Source: Flavobacteriales bacterium
GTDB lineage: Bacteria; Bacteroidota; Bacteroidia; UBA10329
Assembly (NCBI GenBank): GCA_021739695.1
Contig: JAIPBM010000020.1
Location: 21,714-85,713, forward strand
DNA: 64,000 nucleotides
Direction: 5' to 3'
In this document: positions 57,000-64,000 of the stretch, one piece after another
Layout: each line of letters starts with the position of its first letter
How positions within the stretch are numbered: the stretch's first letter is position 1
Notes under the pieces: generated by a model
The model's input: only the letters and a program-made list of their open reading frames with translations
Databases searched by the model: none
What the model was told of the DNA's origin: nothing
Position numbers and translations under genes: made by a program

Positions 57000-57347
57000 C
57001 GTGTGTTTGTTTGGCGCGAATATAATCAGCTTACCAAATAACGTAGAAATGAATGTAAAGACTAAGGCATTATCATGGCTTTTCTACCATTTGGCAGGTT
57101 TTCAATTATCTCCTGATCAAGCAAACTGACGATGGGTACTGCTCATTAAGCAAGTAAATTACTTAATAGTATTACTAGCATTACGTAGGGTTTTCTCGTT
57201 AAATCACGTAGAAATGAAAGCTTCTGTTTTTTGTGGCAACTAGATTCAATCGGGAATCCAACATAATGTCAACAAGTTAACACGCGGAAGTACGGATGTT
57301 GAATGTGTAACTCTTTACCTTTCTGAAAGGAATTATACTGGAAGACA
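57000..57347. other. Divergent intergenic region with a 13-bp direct repeat
   Basis: No gene seen. ACGTAGAAATGAA occurs at 57041-57053 and again at 57206-57218, same orientation. The rest is AT-rich and could hold promoters for the divergent 56999 and 57348 genes. Ribosome site in front of 57348 is weak (AAAGGAAT at ~57325). Confidence 0.4.
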
Positions 57348-60326
57348 ATGAAAACCGCGGAAAACATCTATGAACGCATGATCTCGGAAATAGAGGATTA
57401 TGCAATTCTCTTATTGGATCTAGACGGAAATGTTGTCAATTGGAATAAGGGAGCTAAGAAACTCAAGGGATATGCTGCACAGGAGATCATCGGAAAGAAT
57501 TTCACGTTATTCTACACGAAAGAAGATGTAGAGAACGACCTTCCGCAGAAACTCATTACCGAGGCCATAGCCAACGGTAAAGCATTGAATGAAGGTTGGC
57601 GCTTACGAAAAGACGGCTCACGGTTTTGGGCAAGTGTACTTATTACGGCTGTTCGTAATGAGCAAGGAGACATCATCGGGTTTACCAAAGTGACCCGAGA
57701 TCTGACCGATAGAAAGGCAATTGAGAACGGGCAAGCGGCTTTGCATTCTCTTCTGAAAAAAAAGGTCGAAATCGGATCAGTGGAACTCGAACAGGCATTA
57801 AAGGAAATAGGCGACTATAAATATGCGCTTAACGAATCTTCCATCGTGGCCATTACAGATCATAAGGGCATTATTGGACATGTGAATGATAATTTCTGTG
57901 ATATATCGAAATATGCTCGAGAAGAACTGATAGGGCAAGACCATCGCATCATCAACTCGGGCCATCATTCCAAGGAATTCATCAAAGGGTTGTGGAAAAC
58001 GATAGCCAATGGAAAGGTTTGGACCGGGGAAATGAAGAACAGAGCAAAGGATGGTAGCTTCTACTGGGTTGATACCACCATTGTCCCATTTCTTACCAAC
58101 GAAGGTAAACCGTATCAGTACCTGGCCATTCGGGCAGACATTTCGGAGCGTAAGCAGACAGAAGAGAAACTCATACGGGCTAATCGACTCTATGCCTACA
58201 TCAGTGCGGTCAACAAGAGCATCGTCCACATTCGCGAAAGGCAACCACTTTTTGATAAGGTCTGTCAGGTTTCCATCGACATAGGAATGTATTCCTGTGC
58301 TTGGATCAGTATGATCGATGACAATGACAAGCTGATTAAGGTAAGTATGAAAGGCAGTCCTGAATGGCTTGCTTTTCTCAATAAGCATGGTTTAGAGTAT
58401 TCACTACCAGAACTTCGTGGTACACCCACTGGTGAAGCTTTATTCACTGGTAAGAATGTGATCCTTAATCGCATTATGGAAGACACGTTCATTGCTCCTT
58501 GGAAGACAGAGATGAGCGAAATTGGACTGAAATCGATCATGATTCTGCCCATTAAGGTTTTCGATCAGGTGATCGGAGTATTCTACCTTGTATCAACAGA
58601 AGAGGATTTCTTTGATCAGCAGGAGATAGAACTCGTGGACGAGGCTGCGGGTGATATTTCGTTTGCGCTGGAAGTGATGGAAAAAGACGCCATGCAGCGC
58701 CAGACAGAAAAGGATATCCTTCGGAGCGAATCAAAACTGGTTGAAGCACAACGTCTGGCTAAGATGGGAAGCTTTGAAATGGATCTGGTTCGAGATAAGA
58801 TTTACTGGTCTGATGAGTATTACCTGATAATGGGATTTAAGGTCAGAGAGGTAGAAGCAGCACCAGAACGGTTCTTTGAGCTTGTTTATCCAGAGGATCG
58901 AGATAGTGTAGTTGAAGGGTTCAATTCTGCGTTCGAAACATTGGAAGCAGGTTCCACAACTTGTCGGATCATTTCAAAGGATGGCAAGCTGAAATACTTA
59001 TACATCCAATGGAAATTTGAGTTTGGGAAAAACAAGGCTCCGACAAGGTTATATGGCGTGGTTCAGGACACGACCGATCAACGTATTGCAGAGCAGAAAC
59101 TGATAGAGAGCGAAGCCTTCAATAGGGGAGTATTGAACTCTCTCAGTTCAGAAATTGCCGTTTTAGACAGTGCGGGAGAAATAGTGGCGGTCAATCAGTC
59201 GTGGACAGATTTTGCTTTGAACAACGGGGCAACAGATTTGGAAAGGGTTGGCGTTGGATGCAATTATTTCCGAACGTGCGAACGTTCAGCCAAGAATGGA
59301 GACCGCTCGGCAGATCAGGCAATTGAAGGCATTAAAACCGTAATGTCTGGAAACCAAGCTTCATTTTACATGGAATATCCTTGCCATTCGCCCAATGAGA
59401 AGCGATGGTTCAGTATGCGTGTTATGAAGTTTGAAAGTCGTGTTCAGATGATCGTCATCTCGCACGATAACATAACCGACCGGAAAAATGCAGAGCGGCA
59501 ATTGGAAAAGACCTTAGAAGAATTGGAAAACCGCGTGCAACTGCGCACAGCAGAGTTGGAGGAAAAAAACAAGGACATCCTTGACAGTATCAATTATGCC
59601 AAGCGTATTCAGGTTAGTCGACTGTGCAGTCATAGCCAATTGAACCAAGTGTTTCCGAAGTCTTTTGTGCTTTCCATGCCAAGGGATATTGTAAGTGGAG
59701 ACTTCTTTTGGTGCCACCAAACACCGAATAAGAAGTTTGTTGCTGTAGCCGATTGTACTGGTCACGGGGTTCCTGGCGCATTGATATCCATCATTGCAAA
59801 CAGCCTTTTAGAACGTATCGTGGTAGAAGAGCACATTGAAAATCCTGCCGAAATACTTCAGATTCTTGATAAGCGATTGAAGGATGCTGTAAAAGGAGAC
59901 CAAGAAGAAGTGAAGGATGGGATGGATATTGCCATATGTGCCGTAGATACCTATTTCAATGAGCTGTATTATGCAGGAGCGCTTCGGCCACTTTTCATTT
60001 CAGATGAGAATCAAGTCATGAAGGAATTTGCCCCCGATCGGTTTGCAATTGGTGGTGCCATGGCAGACGGAGAAAAAGTCTTCACCACCATGCGTTTCCC
60101 AATTGTTCCAGGGCAGCGTATCTACCTCACATCTGATGGATATTACGATCAGTTTGGCGGTATAAGTGGTAAAAAATATCTCAAAACGCGATTCAAAAAA
60201 AAGCTAGATGAACTGCGAACGGTTCCTGTAGAAATGCAGTACTCCATCTTAAAGAAGGAATTCAAGGATTGGTCGGGCACAAATTTTCAGGTTGATGATG
60301 TGATGGTGCTGGGAATTGAGATGTAG
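57348..60326 (+). CDS. Multi-PAS/GAF protein with a C-terminal PP2C-type (SpoIIE) phosphatase domain
   Basis: 992 residues, cytoplasmic. PAS near ~10-120 (ILLLDLDGNVVNWNKGAKKL, RKDGSRFWASV), PAS2 ~155-275, a GAF-like domain ~295-440 (VCQVSIDIGMYSCAW), PAS3 ~470-585, PAS4 ~595-725, a coiled coil ~728-775 (LEELENRVQLRTAELEEKN), then the PP2C-like domain with RDIVSGDFFW, VADCTGHGVPGALISII and LTSDGYYDQFGG, which carry the metal-binding Asp residues. It may dephosphorylate a protein in a partner-switching system. It is convergent with the response regulator gene. Confidence 0.9.
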   Translation: MKTAENIYERMISEIEDYAILLLDLDGNVVNWNKGAKKLKGYAAQEIIGKNFTLFYTKEDVENDLPQKLITEAIANGKALNEGWRLRKDGSRFWASVLITAVRNEQGDIIGFTKVTRDLTDRKAIENGQAALHSLLKKKVEIGSVELEQALKEIGDYKYALNESSIVAITDHKGIIGHVNDNFCDISKYAREELIGQDHRIINSGHHSKEFIKGLWKTIANGKVWTGEMKNRAKDGSFYWVDTTIVPFLTNEGKPYQYLAIRADISERKQTEEKLIRANRLYAYISAVNKSIVHIRERQPLFDKVCQVSIDIGMYSCAWISMIDDNDKLIKVSMKGSPEWLAFLNKHGLEYSLPELRGTPTGEALFTGKNVILNRIMEDTFIAPWKTEMSEIGLKSIMILPIKVFDQVIGVFYLVSTEEDFFDQQEIELVDEAAGDISFALEVMEKDAMQRQTEKDILRSESKLVEAQRLAKMGSFEMDLVRDKIYWSDEYYLIMGFKVREVEAAPERFFELVYPEDRDSVVEGFNSAFETLEAGSTTCRIISKDGKLKYLYIQWKFEFGKNKAPTRLYGVVQDTTDQRIAEQKLIESEAFNRGVLNSLSSEIAVLDSAGEIVAVNQSWTDFALNNGATDLERVGVGCNYFRTCERSAKNGDRSADQAIEGIKTVMSGNQASFYMEYPCHSPNEKRWFSMRVMKFESRVQMIVISHDNITDRKNAERQLEKTLEELENRVQLRTAELEEKNKDILDSINYAKRIQVSRLCSHSQLNQVFPKSFVLSMPRDIVSGDFFWCHQTPNKKFVAVADCTGHGVPGALISIIANSLLERIVVEEHIENPAEILQILDKRLKDAVKGDQEEVKDGMDIAICAVDTYFNELYYAGALRPLFISDENQVMKEFAPDRFAIGGAMADGEKVFTTMRFPIVPGQRIYLTSDGYYDQFGGISGKKYLKTRFKKKLDELRTVPVEMQYSILKKEFKDWSGTNFQVDDVMVLGIEM

Positions 60327-60397
60327 CAATTCTACTCAAGCGATACCTTCTTGAGAAAGAATCTGCACTTATTGGAACGAGATAGCAAAACGGATAC

Positions 60398-61432
60398 TTA
60401 GGCGCGGCTTGCGTCTATGAGCATCATTTCGCCTTTGCCTTTCAGGTCAGCTAGGCCAAGTTGTTCTAATTTAAATGCACCAGGGGATAGGAGGGAAGCA
60501 GTGGCTTCGGTAATGGTCAATTTCATAGGGCGGCCATTGCTTTCAACGCGCGAAGCAATATTCACATCATCACCCATTACATCAAACTGACAGCGGGTTT
60601 TGCCTACCAAACCAGAAATAAGACTACCGGAATGAATGCCAACGCGGCACGTCCATTGTTGCTCATGCGTGCTGTTTCGTTTGTCCAGAAAATCAATGAT
60701 CTCCAATCCGGCCGTCACCAGCTTTTCCGCGTGCTGCATGTCTACTTTACCTCCAACGCCAGACGCAGCCATGTAGCCATCGCCCAAGGTTTTAATACGC
60801 ATGCATCCGTTGCTCGTTATCACCTCATCAAAACCAGTAAAAATGTCTGTCAGCTCATCTACAAGTACGGTTGGTGCTAGGTGCGAGGTGATGCCTGTGT
60901 AGTCCACCATATCGCAGAACATGATGCTCGTGTGCTCATGGATTACGGGTTGATAACCACCCGTCTTTTTCAACTCCTGAATAACAGCACTTGGCAGCAA
61001 GTAGCGAAGCAGCGCATCTGATTTTTGGCGCTCAATCTGAAGGTCGATGTGTGTTTTGATACGCGCCTGAACCACTTGCGCATTGAAGGGTTTTGAGATG
61101 AAATCGGCACCGCCAATGGCAAAACCTTTGGTCTCGTCAGAGGCTTCGTTCAGTGAAGTGAGAAAAATGATGGGAACAGACGCAGTCAGTTCATTCGATT
61201 TCAAATGCTGGCAAGCTGTGTATCCATCCATTTCGGGCATCATCACATCCATCAATACCAAGTCGATAGAAGCATCTTTGGTTACCAGTTCCACAGCTTT
61301 CAATCCGTTCTTGGCTACCTTAATGTTGTAGGTATCTTTGAGTAGGGCGGTAAGTAGTTGCAGATTCTCAACCGAATCGTCTACAATAAGAATCGTGTTT
61401 CTACCGGTTACGGTAAGTCCAAAACTATTCAT
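60398..61432 (-). CDS. Response regulator fused to a class III nucleotide cyclase
   Basis: 344 residues. Receiver domain (1-~125): IVDDSVENL, phosphoacceptor Asp in VLMDVMMPEMDG, Lys in ISKPF. A linker helix follows, then the cyclase domain ~165-340: FCDMVDYTGITS and KTLGDGYMAASG give the two metal-binding Asp, GIHSGSLISGLVG and DVMGDDVNIASR the rest. It could make cAMP or cGMP in response to phosphorylation. ATG at 61432 overlaps the end of the hybrid kinase gene by eight bases, so the pair is probably translationally coupled. Confidence 0.92.
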   Translation of the reverse strand: MNSFGLTVTGRNTILIVDDSVENLQLLTALLKDTYNIKVAKNGLKAVELVTKDASIDLVLMDVMMPEMDGYTACQHLKSNELTASVPIIFLTSLNEASDETKGFAIGGADFISKPFNAQVVQARIKTHIDLQIERQKSDALLRYLLPSAVIQELKKTGGYQPVIHEHTSIMFCDMVDYTGITSHLAPTVLVDELTDIFTGFDEVITSNGCMRIKTLGDGYMAASGVGGKVDMQHAEKLVTAGLEIIDFLDKRNSTHEQQWTCRVGIHSGSLISGLVGKTRCQFDVMGDDVNIASRVESNGRPMKLTITEATASLLSPGAFKLEQLGLADLKGKGEMMLIDASRA

Positions 61433-63962
61433 GCCCTTCCATCTTATTCAGCATGTCCAGGGCATCATCAAATTCCATTTCGCTAAGGGCGTTATGGGCA
61501 GCATCTATCCATTGCTTGTTTGTTCCAAAATCATAGGTTGCCATGGCCTCATCCAGCAGGTCAACAGCAGATGGATCGTTATCTGAAATACGTTTTTTCG
61601 TTCTTGCCAGTAGATTTTTCAAGGCTTCTGTGTCAATTGCAGGAAGACTGGCTTCTTCCTGCACATCTTGCTCCAACTTGTCTTTAATGCTGGCGCACAG
61701 TTTTACGAAGATGGCCGCTAGGTCTGAAGCTTCGGTATAAAGCAGGTCTACATCCAATCCGCTTGGGTCGCTGAAAGAATGTGATACGCTTCGAGCCCTT
61801 TTGCCCAGATCCAATGCTCCAATATTGCCCGCCACACCCGCCAAGGCATGCATCAGGCTACTTAGTTCCTGTGTGTCTTGGGCTTTAATGAGTTTGTTCA
61901 CCTCTTTGTTTACTGAAGCATATTTATTGGCGAACGATAGGAGGATCTTGGTGTAAAGTGTGGCTTTTCCTCCACATCTTAGCAGGCCATCATTCACGTC
62001 TATGCCATCAATGGTAGGGAAAATGCTAGGCGTTTCCGTCTTTTTGGTTTTGGCCAGTTCTGCCTGTTCCGCACTTGGTTGAAAACCACGTGGCACTAAA
62101 AAATCGACCAAGGTCTGGTACAGCAACTTTGGATTGATGGGCTTGGAAATGTGCTCATTCATTCCTGCTGCCAAGCTTTTTTCGCGTTCTCCGGCCATGG
62201 CATGTGCCGTCATGGCAATGATGGGTTTTCCATCGTGCAATTTCAGTTCACGTATCTTACGTGTGGCGCTCAATCCATCCAAAACGGGCATTTGAATGTC
62301 CATCAGCACGGCATCAAAACTCATTGTCTGTAGCGTATCTACTGCAAGCTGACCATTGGCCGCGTGCGTTGCTTCCACACCCACATCCTTCAGCAGTTCA
62401 ATGGCCAATTCGGTGTTTATCTCGTTGTCTTCTACCAAAAGCACATGTTTGCCTGTAAGCAATAGGGCAAAGTGGTCTATGTCGCCCGATTCGGCAGTGC
62501 CAACGGCTGCGGCAAATTTGTTCTTGTAGAGGCTCTTTTGAATGGTATCGAACAGCACCGATGGGCTGACTGGTTTTACCAGAAACTCATCAATCAAGGT
62601 TTTGTTATGTGCAGCAAGGCCAATGTTTTCCACTCCATAAGCAGAAACCATCAACACACTTGGGCTGGTCTTTACCTTTTCGCGTTGCAGTTGCTCCAAC
62701 ATATCCACGCCATTCATTTCGGGCATAGACCAATCGGTAATGATAAGAGCGATGGGTTCTTTTTCCGATTCAGTGCGATAAAGCTCTATGGCATCTTGGG
62801 CATTATCGGCTTGCAGTACTTCAAAACCAAAGGACACCAACATGTCGTGTAATACCATTCGGGCTGTGTCCGAATCGTCTACCAATAGCACGCGGATTCC
62901 TTCCACACTTTTCGGTCTTTTGGTGGAAACCACATATTCGGCATCTGCAAAGGCAAAAAAGGCATCGAAATAAAATTCACTCCCTTTTCCTTCTTCGCTG
63001 CGTACTTTCAATTCGCCTTGCATGAATTCCACCAATCGCTGACTGATGACAAGGCCAAGGCCAGTGCCTCCGAATTTCCGCGTGGTGCTCACATCAGCCT
63101 GCTGAAAAGCGGAGAAGAGTTTTTGCTGTTGTTCTGGGCTGATGCCAATACCGCTATCAGTGATTGAAAAATGAATGCGAAGTCCATTTTCGAGCCGTTC
63201 ACTGACACGACAGACCAGCTTGACATCGCCATGCTCTGTAAACTTCACTGCATTGTCCAATAGGTTCAGTAGCACTTGGCGCAAGCGAAGCGGGTCGCTT
63301 TTCATATCTGCAGGAATGTCGCGATCAAACTCAATGATGAATTCGATGTCGCGCTTCTTGCGCAACTTCACGTTCACCAATTCTGCCACATCGTTGATAA
63401 GGGCTTCCAGATTGAAGTTGACCGAGTCGAAGGCGAGTTTGCCCGCTTCAATCTTCGAGAAATCGAGAATATCGTTGATGATCTGCATCAACGATTCGCT
63501 GCTTCGTTGAATCTTGAGCAGGTTTTCCCGCTGCTTAGGTTCCAAGGCCGTCTTCAGTGTGAGGTAACTCAGTCCGATGATGGCATTCATAGGAGTACGA
63601 ATCTCGTGGCTCATGTTGGCCAAAAAGTCGCTCTTGGAACGATTGGCATCTTCAGCCAATTCGCGCAGCGCACTCATTTGCACGTATTTTTCTTCTACTT
63701 CGGCATTCTTCAGTTTTACCACGTCCATCTGGCGACCACCAAAGGATGCAAAGAGGCCAAGAAAGAGCGGTGCAGTATCTATGATCCAAAGCAATGGCGA
63801 GCCCTTTTGGCTTGCAATAAGATGCGGCCAACTGGCATCTCCAAACTCCACAAAACTTTGGAGAACAGTTCCGATAACGGGAAAGCAACACCCGAACAGC
63901 GCACCATAAATGGTGTATTTTACGAGTTCACTTGTGTGCTTCACAGATGGTTTTAAAGTCAT
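61425..63962 (-). CDS. Hybrid histidine kinase with two receivers and an HPt domain
   Basis: About 845 residues from ATG 63962 (MTLKPSVKHTSELVK); the frame reads to the window edge (63998). Two membrane helices (IYGALFGCCFPVIGTVLQSF, LLWIIDTAPLFLGLFASF), HisKA with His119 in FLANMSHEIRTPMN, HATPase with NLLDNAVKF, DSGIGI and GGTGLGLVISQ, receiver 1 (VDDSDTARMV, LIITDWSMPEMNG), receiver 2 (VEDNEINTE, VLMDIQMPVLDG) and HPt (SSLMHALAGVAGNIGA). This suggests a phosphorelay that could end on the coupled response regulator-cyclase. Periplasmic sensor part is very small, so the input is unclear. Confidence 0.94.
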   Translation of the reverse strand: MTLKPSVKHTSELVKYTIYGALFGCCFPVIGTVLQSFVEFGDASWPHLIASQKGSPLLWIIDTAPLFLGLFASFGGRQMDVVKLKNAEVEEKYVQMSALRELAEDANRSKSDFLANMSHEIRTPMNAIIGLSYLTLKTALEPKQRENLLKIQRSSESLMQIINDILDFSKIEAGKLAFDSVNFNLEALINDVAELVNVKLRKKRDIEFIIEFDRDIPADMKSDPLRLRQVLLNLLDNAVKFTEHGDVKLVCRVSERLENGLRIHFSITDSGIGISPEQQQKLFSAFQQADVSTTRKFGGTGLGLVISQRLVEFMQGELKVRSEEGKGSEFYFDAFFAFADAEYVVSTKRPKSVEGIRVLLVDDSDTARMVLHDMLVSFGFEVLQADNAQDAIELYRTESEKEPIALIITDWSMPEMNGVDMLEQLQREKVKTSPSVLMVSAYGVENIGLAAHNKTLIDEFLVKPVSPSVLFDTIQKSLYKNKFAAAVGTAESGDIDHFALLLTGKHVLLVEDNEINTELAIELLKDVGVEATHAANGQLAVDTLQTMSFDAVLMDIQMPVLDGLSATRKIRELKLHDGKPIIAMTAHAMAGEREKSLAAGMNEHISKPINPKLLYQTLVDFLVPRGFQPSAEQAELAKTKKTETPSIFPTIDGIDVNDGLLRCGGKATLYTKILLSFANKYASVNKEVNKLIKAQDTQELSSLMHALAGVAGNIGALDLGKRARSVSHSFSDPSGLDVDLLYTEASDLAAIFVKLCASIKDKLEQDVQEEASLPAIDTEALKNLLARTKKRISDNDPSAVDLLDEAMATYDFGTNKQWIDAAHNALSEMEFDDALDMLNKMEGHE

Positions 63963-64000
63963 GGTATGAAGACAATTCGTCACGCTGAAAGTAAGCAAGA

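Overview
The window looks like chromosomal DNA of a free-living member of the Bacteroidota, probably a Flavobacteriales-type lineage (inference). The evidence is seven large secreted proteins with type IX secretion (T9SS) C-terminal sorting domains, a complete moxR-DUF58-bat operon, a TonB-dependent receptor tail at the left edge, Bacteroidota-like -7 boxes (TAnnTTTG), and families such as DUF3667. I see no rRNA, tRNA, CRISPR array, phage or intact insertion sequence.

Layout. 1-8.2 kb: receptor tail, a LamG protein, a TPR/LuxR-type regulator, a Crp-family regulator, a 55-residue protein divergent from a helical-repeat protein across a perfect palindrome, then a divergent PanB homologue paired with a transposase-derived gene. 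8.2-20.4 kb: a 1780-residue PKD adhesin-like protein and a 54-residue-repeat protein (both T9SS type B), flanking a GH5 glycosidase lipoprotein and an oxidoreductase. 20.6-29.7 kb: the moxR/bat operon plus a phosphodiesterase. 29.7-34.9 kb: a glycosyltransferase, a lipid kinase, prmC and ligA, with several short dispersed repeats. 34.9-46.3 kb: an accessory zone, described below. 46.3-57 kb: a run of mostly minus-strand small-domain genes, an AraC regulator, a PNGase F-like secreted protein, DUF445, DUF3667 and 3-hydroxyacyl-CoA dehydrogenase genes. 57-64 kb: a PAS/GAF/PP2C phosphatase opposite a response regulator-cyclase and a hybrid histidine kinase.

The most unusual region is 34.8-46.3 kb. 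Four decayed copies of the last 30-90 bp of ligA lie downstream of ligA, all in the ligA orientation. Each abuts the 3' end of a minus-strand accessory gene, and in several cases the ligA-derived bases supply that gene's stop codon. This reads as repeated gene capture at the ligA 3' end. Inside the block nearest ligA sit two tandem cassettes made of a conserved 64-bp leader containing an ATG, followed by an array of 21-bp units. The leaders are near-identical, but the two arrays differ in sequence and share only the 21-bp period. One array varies almost only at every third base; the other encodes a small palindrome with a compensating base pair. I do not recognise this as a described element.

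Other points of note: a dispersed repeat that has become the N-terminus of a Bat-operon protein, a PanB homologue that lacks a metal-ligand aspartate, and a dinB-like gene with an in-frame stop. All calls come from reading the sequence by eye; no database search was made.
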